Below, in pieces: positions 24,582 through 36,200 of a stretch of 64,000 nucleotides of DNA (the stretch's first letter is position 1; each line of letters starts with the position of its first letter). The stretch is from NCBI GenBank assembly GCA_004352715.1, contig SCFE01000002.1, forward strand, positions 448,216-512,215, given 5' to 3'. This DNA is from Hofstenia miamia (taxonomy: Eukaryota; Xenacoelomorpha; Acoela). The notes beneath the pieces are model-generated. The model was given only the letters and a program-made list of their open reading frames with translations. It searched no databases and had not been told where the DNA came from. A program made the translations under genes and the position numbers.

Positions 24582-25470
24582 GACAACACCTAAAGCAACG
24601 CTGTTTGCATCTGTGTATACCGTTACTTGAACATAATGCCTTTATTAGCATTTCCATAGCTTCGGTATGCTTTTCAGTCCACAGAAACTCGTTGTTTCTG
24701 CGGCGAAGCGCGTACAATGGCTCTGCAATTGTACTATAGTTAGAAGTGAACTTTGCAAACCAGTTGCACAATCCAAGAAATCTATCAAACTCTTTTGTAT
24801 TAATTGGTCTGTGGAAATATTTTAACACAGCGACTCTCTCAGGGTCTGGTGATACAGTTCCATTTTCTATTACATATCCTAAGAATTTAATGCTTTCGGA
24901 ATACATTATTGATTTGTCCGATGAAATTTTACATCCTCCTTCTTTTAGCCGTTTCAAAACTTGCTTGAGAAGAATTTGGCCCAAGCCCGTTTTCAATTAC
25001 ACGTTGAAAAATAGCCGACGCAGTTCATATGCCCTGTGGAAATCTTTTGAAACGAAATAGGCCCCATGGGGTGGTATTTGTCGTTATAATCCGACTATTT
25101 TTAGCGAGCTTAATGTGGAAATAAGCAAATCTATTTTTGCAAAAAACTTAGCGTTTTTCAGTTTACCCAGAATATCATGAATGTTCGGAATCGGGTATAA
25201 GTCTCTTGCAATTGATTCATTAACACCGCTGGCTTTGTAATCGCATGTGATGCGTAGCTTCCCATTTAGTTTTTTAATTACAATAATGGGGCTAGCCCAC
25301 TCAGATCTGCCCTCAACTTTTCTAAAATATCTTTTTCTAACATTTCATCAATCTGTTTTTTCACGGTTTCCTTCCACTCATTTGGAATTCTACGGCATGA
25401 TAAATGTTTAGCATGAAAACCGGGTGCTTGCTTAATTATTGCCTTTAATTTCAGACAAACTGCTAACAAA
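24568..25470 (-). pseudogene. gypsy reverse transcriptase lacking the YxDD motif
   Basis: The N-terminal RT part is at 25469-25278 (QIDEMLEKDILEK), continuing in another frame through VIKKLNGKLRITCDYK. The later part (24996-24568) holds FLGYVIENGTVSPDPERV and FLGLCNWFAKF. Between them, IFQRVIENGLGQILLKQVLK runs directly from the pre-catalytic helix to the post-catalytic one. The strand with the YxDD active site has been deleted. This copy cannot encode an active RT. Confidence 0.85.
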
Positions 25471-25499
25471 TCCTTCTTTATGAGATTTCTTGTTTATCA

Positions 25500-26642
25500 C
25501 AATATCGTCAAGGACATCATTTCTAATAAGTCCAAATGAATGCTGAGAACGGACCACAATTAGGGTAACTGGAATTATTTTATCTTCCACTGTTAAAGGA
25601 CAGGTCATTAAACCTAGTTCGACTAGTTCTTGACCATTCTAAAGACGCAATGGCGAAATTCGTAATGCAGATTTCAGGCGGGGTCTTCCAAGACTGATCC
25701 AACATTTTTCGGAAATTATCGAACGTTTCACACCAGTATCCATTACGAATTTTATGTTACCTCAATGTGTCTCATCAACTTCTAATTGTATATTCTTTGT
25801 ATGTAATGCGTTATTCAAAGCAAAAACGAAATTGTAATCGTCTGAACCTATATCTGGCTCATCGGTACATGAATTGACTCTAGCACAATATGCATTATGT
25901 TTTTTAGTTTTTCAGACTTGAGCAAACTGATCCTTACCCTTGCATTTGTTACACGTTTTCCCTTTCGCAGGACAAACACCATATCTATGGTGGTAACCAC
26001 ATTTGGTACAAAGTTCATTCCGACCTTGGTTCTAGTGTGTCATATTCATAACTGATTCATCATTCAAATGCATGTTATTAGTGAAATTATGAATATTTTC
26101 AAGATTTTGAATGAAACTTATTGATTCCTGGAGTGTCATTTTATTATTTAATTGTATTGCGTTGATTAACTTCGTTGAAATTCTGGATTAGCAATGCAAG
26201 TAATAAGTTGTGCCATTATAATATCAGATTCAATGTCTTTTGAATCGTTCAATTTTGTGAAATCACAATCAGAAGCACCTTTTTTGAGTCGATTTACAAA
26301 ATCACTTATCTTTTCTGACGAAAGTTGCGTCATACCATGAAATCTGCATCGCTCTGCCCATATTAGCTTCTTTGGTTCTAAATAACTAAGAAGCTGCTTT
26401 TCCAGATCTACGAAAGGAATTTCTTCAATAGAAATCGGTTGCACAATATATAATAATTTTTCGAATATCAATTCCTCACAGGGACATGAAATAGTTCGCA
26501 ACTTGCAAGTTCTCAGTTGTATCTGAATAACCTTTAACGCTACATTTCGCTTTGAACAGAAAAATCCACTCCTTTGCCTTTTCATAGTCATCGATAGGAA
26601 AATCGTTTTTTTCTTATTTGGGTTCTTTATCTGACTGCGCCA
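25500..26642 (-). pseudogene. gypsy gag, Cys-knuckle and aspartic protease
   Basis: The first ATG overlaps the primer-binding site (MAQSDKEPK, then a stop). Capsid-like sequence resumes in frames through 26591-26166, including QLSSEKISDFVNRLKKG. A knuckle CTKCGYHHRYGVC followed by CNKCKG lies at about 26000-25930. The protease has the active site as FVMDTGVKRSIIS near 25740 and the later SFGLIRNDVL, with one in-frame stop near 25640. The gag style resembles K02A2.6-like gypsy elements. Confidence 0.75.
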
Positions 26643-26645
26643 TGA

Positions 26646-26752
26646 TGTGCTTTCTAAAAGCTATTTAAGATAAGATCCACGTTTACTTATATCAAGCAGA
26701 ATTAACAATAATAATTACAAAATACATGCAGATGATATAATCATACCCGACA
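26646..26752 (-). repeat. gypsy 5' LTR (107 bp)
   Basis: Direct-repeat partner of 23007-23141. It starts TGTCGGGTATG on the minus strand and ends TAGAAAGCACA. It is followed by three bases and then the primer-binding site. LTRs near 100 bp are at the very short end for Ty3/gypsy elements. Confidence 0.85.
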
Positions 26753-27260
26753 GAATTGCAAATGATTGACCATCTATTATTAAATTGTACTGTTGAAATT
26801 TGAAATATATACCATGTTTGTGAATCAATTTTAATTGAAGTTGCTCACGTAATCGTTGCAGATGTCAACTCGATATGTAAAATTTTCGGCACAGCCTGCT
26901 TTATCTATGTAGTTTAGTACAAATATATTCAATGATGAAACATTAAAATACAAATAAAATGTATAAACGTAGAAGTAAATGCTATTTATGAAGGGTTTTA
27001 TTTTCAAATTACATTCAACACTCAAAATTCAGATTTTTTCTGTGTAATTGCTTACATAATGATTGCTTATTTCAACTAAAAATTAGTTGTTTGTGATTAA
27101 GCTAATCAATGTTAATTTTTTAGCGTTTTACATTTCTTTCCACATAATAGTTAACTTTTAGTAACTTTCTGGTTTAATTTTCTTCATTTTATATTTTTAA
27201 TTAATTATTTACTTTTATTATAGTTGAGATATTAACTCATTCAAGTCATGGTTTAATCAA
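26753..27260. other. AT-rich 5' flank of the ARAP-like gene
   Basis: No coding region supported. It may contain the promoter or an upstream intron of the gene starting at 27261. Confidence 0.4.
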
Positions 27261-30200
27261 ATGTCTGAGAGAATTGAGGATTTTGACTACCGTCCACGGG
27301 CAAGTACTTGTGTCAATGACTTGCAAAATACTGTGCGTTTACCAAAAACAACATCAGAAAGTGCAGTTAGACAAAATAATGGAATACCGGAATCATATAG
27401 TCGACTAAATGTATCGGATATGGCTTTGAATGAGCTCAGCTCTGAATTTAAAACCGGTAGGTTTTTTTATTAAAGCAGAATATTGCTACTCATTATAGGC
27501 GCGGCTTTAGGATTTCTAAAATACGGAGGCACCTTCCAATATTGTGTAGAAAAAATATTTGAAATGTATTGAAAATGTCAGTTTGCAAAAATTAAAAACT
27601 ATTCCGGTGCTCCCCTCTCCCCTTAAAGCCGCGCCAGACGCGCTATGCTCCGAATTTTTTGCGATTCTTAGAATATATCAATAGTACAGTTACTGTATTT
27701 CGTGATTTGCTTTTGCGGAAGAAAAATGGTGATGTGCCATTTGTGAGGCTATGCTCTGCTGCAATACAAAAACGAATCCTATGTCTGGTTAACACACCTA
27801 ATTTTGAGGAAAATGAATATAATCATATGCTAGGAGAATTTGCCTGCAACCTCTTAACTGATGTGCTAACATTAAATTTTGCATAATTTATTCTTATATC
27901 CTAAAAAAAGCATTACTAGAGTTCTGCGAGTGAATAAAATATTTTTGCATTTTTTTCTTGAAAAATTTTTGCCAACATTTTGCAAATATATATATATATA
28001 TATGATTTGTCAAATTGTATTTTCTAGAATAAGTTAGAAAGTAGTTGGAAAATGAATCTTTACAGGTTGTGTATTACACATACCTGCTTTAGAATAAATT
28101 AGTATCCCTCAAAAACTTAATTTGATAAATGAAAAAATAAAAATCTTTCTTATTTTGCTCGCTACTGTATATATATATACGCTTGAGCAATGAATTTTCA
28201 CTATCAATTCGAGTTATGCCACGCAATTCAATTATTTCAACCCAAATGTTAACAATAGTATATCTTTTCTGTGTGCGCAACGTACTATTTATTGTACTTT
28301 CATTGAATTGCTGGTCTTATTTCTTTACTGAACTTGCAAATCACAGTCCACTTAAGTCTGATTACCTTTATTTGATATAAGTGGTTATTTATTATTGTAA
28401 TTTATAAGTTGCTTATTTAGAGTGTAACGAAAAACGTAGATGTAAGTATACATTATTAACGCGTGTGATTTGGTATTTAATTCGTCTCGGAGTTTTTAAT
28501 CAATATGCACTCTTACTGAAACTTATTTTCTTTAATATGCTTGTATTTCTTAAATCTTTGGCCATGACTAAGGTGCCCCCCCGTCTGAAAATCTTGCGTA
28601 TGCCCCTGGTCATACTTACAAGCGGGATCTTTATGTATATCTCCGTATATATTTGGCCGATTTCGATGAAATTTACGATAGGAAATTTCTTTAAGATTGG
28701 TTTGGTATGTTATTCATTACGTTTACCCCAGTTGCAGGATAACATGCGGGAATTCGAAAATGGTAAAAGTGCCAAGTGCTTATTTCTCTGTAGTTGGAAA
28801 CAAGATAGTTAGTATTGAAAATATCATGTAGTGTAATTTGCAATTGTTGCAAACATCATGATAAATGTTAAATATGCATTATAGCTATTTGTAGAAGAAT
28901 GAGAATGCTTTCAATAAAGTTTTTCAAAAGTGAATTTCGAAGTCTGCTTTCCAACGTTATATCTTGAACGCATCCTTGGCTGTGTACATTTAATTACAGT
29001 TAGTTTCTATTTTAAGAAAACAGATGATGCATGTCTGATAAAATGTTTAATGTTCACAAATAAACGAAAAGTAAGACAATTCAATGTTTAAACGTGAATA
29101 ATGGGGTGAAAAAAGCCATTCACATCGATAAGCGTAAATTATCTATACTTTTAATCTTTCAACTTTGATTAGTCTATATTACAATAAATCATTTTTATTT
29201 CAATATCATTTGTATATGATAAAAACAGAATATTATTTAGTTAGGATTTTACAAGTTCCTTTATTTTGCTGTGATGAATTGTTTTTAAATAGTAGTTGAC
29301 TCCAATCAAAAACCGATCCTATATTGTATATGTCAAGCCATTTTCTATGCAATATTTGTGCACCTAGGGAAAGTACACAACTTTCAGGTTTTGACTGTTA
29401 CAAAATTGCAATCCTTAGTATTTATAGAGAAAGCGAGAGAATCGTTTAATAAAGTACTAATTTACAAAAGGAATATAAAATATAACTAAAAATAATTAAC
29501 AATTAAAATAATGAGGGAAAGAATTGACATTTACGCGGGAGGTTCTTATGCGTCTAGTTTGACGACGTCTTTTTGGATTTATTTCTGGTGGGGTAGGCAT
29601 TAGAGAATTAACAGGATGATCTTGATCTAAAGCGGATTTGCATCATTTCCACTAGAACCTTTAATAATGTGCTGTGCACGATTACATATCTTTTAAAAAT
29701 TAGAATTGAGTTTATCATTCAATCTGACAAGCACTTGGTGAGGCATAATCTAGCGCAGACAAAATGATCGCATCAAACACAGTTGTAGAATTTGTGTATC
29801 CAATATTTCTAAGTAAACGAAGTAGAAATATTCGTTGTGAAGCTCTTATCACTTGATTAATGTGTTTATCCCAACTTAGATAATTACTAATAGTAAGCCC
29901 TAGTTGATATCTTGATTTTTGACAGATAATTAAGAGTGTCAAAATTAGACATCTGAAAACCAATGAGTTATATTTTGTTATAATTAAAACACTTTTTTAA
30001 TGTCATATTAAGTTCTAAGGACCATGGTATAAATCTAACTACATCAGCTTAGCAGACCTGGAAGTCTACTTTCAAATATTGTGTAGACCCTTTACAGTTT
30101 AACTTCTGACAGAAAGCAAAAAGGAAAAATAAGTTTTGTACAATGCACAATTCTGTTTCGCATTCTTTGCACCAATGCGACGTATCATTTCTTTTATCCT

Positions 30201-33200
30201 CCTTTATGCATTTCGCACAATTTCTGACGGGCAGTAATTGCCAATATACCTTCTTATAAGTCTTTATGGGTGTAATTTCTAAGAAATACACGTTTATAAA
30301 TTAGAACATATGTCGCTCAAAACACTTTCAAATGAGCTTTTATTTTTGAAAACGACATATGTCGTAGCTGACGTTTCCGATCAATTACTTAGAAACAACA
30401 TGTGTCGTCCTGATGCTTAAAAGGTTAAACTTTCGATAATTTAAATGTTGAACCTCTATTATACTTGCATGAATACGAGACCTTTAATAGTATTATAGTA
30501 AGCCTTGAGGAGTATGATAAAAAAAATTCGCAGTCATTATTTTAACAAGTTAAAAGTTCGTCACCATTAGCGGCTAAAACAAGTTCTGCATTTTTACTTT
30601 AGATCATATTTGTATAATGTAACCGACAAAAAATTTGCGGTTGCTTTAAAAGAACAGCTTATGATGGCAAAGCAAATGATACTTCAATGATGTTCATCAT
30701 GAATGACCTATTGCCACTTAAGTCGGGGAGGAATACCTAGCGTAGGAGCTTTGACTCTCCAAACATTTTGACAGCCTTATTATATGAGTTGTTTGCTCAG
30801 GAACATCAGATGTATTTCCTTCAAACTACATACTTTTTTCAACCATTATGAAAACATCGCATTACAATTAGGATTATTTTACTCCTATTTAGTTAAAAAC
30901 TTTGCTTTGATTGTCGCTTTTAATCATGCTGTAAATGACAATAATCGAACAAAGCGACAATTATTGTTTTATTAACTGTATGGAAGACTTGATAGTCACA
31001 GGCACCACTTATTGGGTAGCATTTTCCGTGTTAAACAATCATAGCTGCATGCAACCCTTGTCAAGTATGGATTAATATCAACCAGTACCTGTACGCATCG
31101 CATCGCGCTTTTATGCAATCGAGATCAATGTTTTTACTAACCAATTCAAATAATTCCCTGTGTTTGAAACTTTTCACAAAAGCATTTAAACGCAATCGTC
31201 TCCCTCTGAAAATGTCAAATGTTAGCATAACTTCACAAATAATAATTTTAGGCGTTTGACAAGGATATACATGTAGCTTTAGGTCGTTAATGAGGTTCTA
31301 GGCTTTTATCATATGTAGTTTGTGCTAACAATAATAGATCATTATTTATACAGTTTATTACTCAGATATTTAGTTACCATTCCCGTTGAAAAGAATCATT
31401 CTTCAAATTTGAAGCGGTCTTCCAACGTTTTCAAAAACCGGGTTAAGAAAGGAATGAATACCCTGGGGATTGGTCGCATTCATTCTTTGTCAAGATCAAT
31501 GGAAAACATTGCATCGCCTAACTTCATAACATCTGAAATATGTGACTCAGGTGAAATAGGCGATGACTCCCGTTGGCTGTCGGTGACAATTGAATCTACA
31601 GATGTTTATGAACGAATATGGGAAACGACTACTGGAACAGGTTCCTCTACTCGAAATAGTTCCAACAGTGATACAGATTGTAAGTTTATATAACTTTATT
31701 TTAATTCTCAAATATTTCTTAATATACAAAAACACTTTGCCATAATTTTTAAATGTTAGTATAGATATTCTAAATGTTAGCTTCTTATAATCTTTGCGAA
31801 CACTTTCAGAAATTTTATTTTTTTATTTTCTTTCGTCCTTAGCAACATGCAATACCACTAATTTTTGAAATAGGGTTCGAAAGAGTTAATTTTTTAATTG
31901 GTTAATTGAATGACACCAAAGTGGACTGATTTATAATCAGGATTGGCATGTTTTAAACACGACCTGTTTAAAACATGGTTTAAACACTGTTTAAAACAAC
32001 TGTTTTTTTCAAATTTATTTAGTACTTAATGGAAAGTTGTTTTTGGGTTTCGTCCATTTTTATTTTCATAACCGATTTTATACCCTAAAAACCGTTAAAC
32101 TTGCGTTTGATTACGTGCATGCTACGAAAAATAAATTTTGTTATGCTTATCATAATTCAATGTTTGCTATTATATATATTTTCAGGAAAATTTTAGTACC
32201 TTGAGGTTGACCTGTCTAAGAGCAAAAAAAATTGTTTTAAACGTTTAAAACGTTTTAAACTTTTAAAAAGTCTTTTTTGTTATGCCAACCCTGCTTATAA
32301 TTCCTTAGTAGCGTATCTAGATCCTTGCGTTTCGCTTTTTATGCACCACAACCATAGCGTATATAGCAGAATCTGTACAAACTTGACAAAGATATTATTG
32401 AGTATACGTCAAAAACAAACACTTTCATTTAAACAATATGGCTTTAACTGTGTTTTTTCTAACCGATTATCCGCTTTTAGCCCTATTTTGAAAATTATCA
32501 TGTTCTGTAAGTGAGTTGAAGTGACTTAATTTAGCAATTGATGGATCTCCTAAACTTTTACGACCAACCAGCGTTCGTCCATCAACATTTTATTCTGAAT
32601 CATATCCGAGGTTTACACCCATCCGCGATATTTTAGCTGTACGCCAATTGTAAGTAGTAACTGTCTTCGACAAATTCTCAAATGTTTTTTAGCCAATGGA
32701 GCAAGAAATTGGTGGATTTCACTGAAAATGAATTACGAATTTATAGTGGTCGAAATATAGTAAGTTTTAATGTTATCTATACTAACTGCAGTTGCGCAAT
32801 TCGCAGGTTATAATTAGGGCTTGGTTTTTTAGGTAAAAAATTGGTTTTTTAGGTAAATTTAGGTAAAACAGCAATACACCGTTGAAATTACGTAAAAGTA
32901 GAGAAAAAATATCAAGCTTTTCAAAAAACATTTATTTGAAAATATCTTTGTTGAAGTACAACATATGAATTCGTAGGTTGTCAAATGTTAATATCTCTCT
33001 TTCCTTTGTCAGCAAATGTTTAAATTTAGAAAAACTTCTTTCCACGTCCACTGACGTTATTGGAGCAAATTTAAAACACGCCATTTCTGCTGGGGTAAAC
33101 TGCTTGTCCAGGTTTTCTGTCGGTAATAAATCGTTGAACCCAGAAGTACACTTAGCAATACTGTGCNTGTTTCAACCATGTCAGTATTAAAGTCTCTTCG

Positions 33201-36200
33201 TATCTGGCAGTGCTATACTGAATTAGCACAGGATGTACTCACTGTTTGTTGTCGCGCAGAGTTGTTTGATGATAATGCTCTCTGATGGTTAACTCATTTG
33301 GCATGTTGATCGAGATGACTTTTCTGTTCAACAAGAAATTGATTATCTCCAACACAAACTTTACACATGGCCGTTTGATTGCCAATCGCTTCAAAGCAAG
33401 TTTACCCTGACCGACGGATAAGACACGCCACACTGCTTTTGGTCTTGCCCATAATCCAAACTAAAATATAATGCAATACCAATATTTGGATTTCTTAGAA
33501 TAAATAATAGTAATCGTTAAATAATAGTTTTTAGGTAAATAATAGGTAAATTTAGGTAGTCATTGAGTAAGCCTTGATTTAGGTAAAAATCCAATTTTGG
33601 GCCTCATTTAGGTAAATTTAGGTCGTTTTAGTTGCCATTTGATTAGCCCCCATTTGCCAACCAATGGCNATGCATTTCGTAATGAAGCCCATGTGCCACA
33701 CATGTAACATGTGTCAACTTTGGATACATAATCTTTAAACCATCCATGCATTTAACCATGTAACTAGCCGCGTCTGATACTGCTAACAAGACTTAATTGT
33801 AATTCACCCCTCCCGGCCACAGAAGTTGCAGACTTTCATGTATTGCCTGAGCTACACTAGTGTGGTTGACAGACTCCAATTGCAGCACATTTAGAAGCAT
33901 TGACTGTGAAGTTGCGTCGTCTTTGAAGGTTCTCACCAAAAAATTTTAAACGTAATGTTGCTTAGAATCCGTGGTTTCAATGGCAACAAAGTAAATGTAT
34001 TTCTTCCCAATGGCTGCGCGTAGTTTCTGCAAATTCTGCTGATAAAGCGTATCGAGACAGCTTTTGTGTAAATAGGATTGATCCATTGGCGTCTGACCTG
34101 TCCACTTTATCATAAATTCCACCCAAGCTGCGTTGTTGATTTTCCACAGAGGTATGTTGCACTTCAAAAATGTTTCAACCATGTCAGTATTAAAGTCTCT
34201 TCGTATCTGGCAGTGCTATACTGAATTAGCACAGGATGTACTCACTGTTTGTTGTCGCGCAGAGTTGTTTGATGATAATGCTCTCTGATGGTTAACTCAT
34301 TTGGCATGTTGATCGAGATGACTTTTCTGTTCAACAAGAAATTGATTATCTCCAACACAAACTTTACACATGGCCGTTTGATTGCCAATCGCTTCAAAGC
34401 AAGTTTACCCTGACCGACGGATAAGACACGCCACACTGCTTTTGGTCTTGCCCATAATCCAAACTAAAATATAATGCAATACCAATATTTGGATTTCTTA
34501 GAATAAATAATAGTAATCGTTAAATAATAGTTTTTAGGTAAATAATAGGTAAATTTAGGTAGTCATTGAGTAAGCCTTGATTTAGGTAAAAATCCAATTT
34601 TGGGCCTCATTTAGGTAAATTTAGGTCGTTTTAGTTGCCATTTGATTAGCCCCCATTTGCCAACCAATGGCATCTAACTATAAATTTGGTTTATGGGATT
34701 TTAAAGATTCGCGAGCTTAATATTGAGCTCGCCCCAGATTTGGCGTTTGCCGAAATATTCAAGGCTCGCAGTGATGTATACTGCATTGTCAACAATTGGT
34801 ATTTTTAGATTTTTAATTTCAGAAGAATACCTTAATATCTCATACAAGTTTTGAATGTTAACACTGATGTCCTGTATGAAATTATAGAATCATGCAATTC
34901 TTCTCATAAAATATTACATAAATATACGTTACTTATATTTGTTATGAATAAGTTTACAATAGTTGCGTGTTTACAAGTTTATTATCTGGTAAAGTTTATC
35001 TAGTGTTAGATAGCAAGTTTTCATTGTTTCTATTTAGAATTCCCTAACGAAAGTTGTTATACCTACAAAAGCAATCTTGTCTTACAAAACACAAGAAGCA
35101 AGAAAGTCGCATAAGGTAATTTTTACAGTGGTAGTTCTATACTGCGAATCATTTCTTACGGATTATTCATTTACATTATCTTTCAAAATTGCAAATGTCA
35201 AGCATTATTTATCAAAGGTAAAGTGATAATGATATCTTTAATTTTTTTCACTTCTTTTCTAGGCCAAATACTTTACCAACACTCTATTTCACGCATAAAA
35301 TGATCAATTTTATCAGGCACTGTGCATGGCATTATCACCAAACCAAGCCATCAAATGTCAATACCAGTTATCCTTGAATATCAATTCACTGCATTTTAAT
35401 TAGTTCTGTTTGTTGCTCCCTTTTTAGAGAGAATAGTCACTGTCTTCTTTACTCTTTAAAGTAAAAAATTACTTGTAGCAGAAATCACTCTGCCAACTTG
35501 TCATTTTGTGTTACATGTTGTTGACGTTTTGAATTCTCTTTAAATTCCCTTTTGATTACAGCCCCTTGCGCATACCACTAAGAATTCCTTTCTCAGAATT
35601 CTTCCCTGTTACATGTGATAAATCTCAGTAATTGTTGAAGATTATTACACTTTTGAGAAGAGTAATAATTTTTTATTCGTTTATATACTTTTGCAGTACA
35701 TGTGTGATACATAATCGGGAATTTTTAACAAACACAATTGGAGGTAAACAATGTTAATATAACGGCAGAGGAATTCATTTATGTGATGCGGCATTGTATT
35801 AACTATTTGTTTTATTGTGAAAATTAATCATCGAGTCCTTAATGTGTGAAACAGAAATTATCTGATTTTCTACATTTATATTAGGTGCGCGATTTTTGTC
35901 TTTAAAAATCTGCGTATTGTTTACAGTAAGGCTTTATGATAATAAATGGGATCTGATTTTGATAAAATTAACTTTTTCTATGTATTATTTGAATACCCAT
36001 ACGAAATTCATTGCTTACATGAACACACTGCAAATACACATGGTGAGCTATATGTAACGTCATTAAATGATTTGGTCCTATCGAAAAAATCTTAGCAACG
36101 TTATGAACTAACTTTTTGCTATCATCTGTTGACAGTGAACTATCAATTTGAATACTTTGTTGTTTAGAATATATAAAAAAAAATTTCAAAGTTTGCATTT

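Larger units (their letters stand above)
23007..26752 (-). mobile_element. Ty3/gypsy LTR retrotransposon, internally deleted
   Basis: Minus-strand order: 5' LTR (26752-26646), primer-binding site TGGCGCAGTCAG (26642-26631), gag with a Cys-knuckle, aspartic protease, reverse transcriptase, RNase H, integrase, C-terminal tail, polypurine tract GAAGGGGGA, 3' LTR (23141-23007). Protease-RT-RNaseH-integrase order is that of Ty3/gypsy. A 101-bp stretch around the 3' LTR is repeated across the 21-N gap at 23199-23219. No matching target duplication is visible (TTTGA versus GAATT flanks). Confidence 0.9.

Noticed and set aside
28560-28612. hAT-like right end GCGTATGCCCCTG
   Set aside because: No left terminus found upstream within the intron, so no element can be delimited.
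35260-35300. Possible extra ARAP-like exon after TTTTCTAG
   Set aside because: The frame ends within about 12 codons and the neighbouring exons already join in phase without it.
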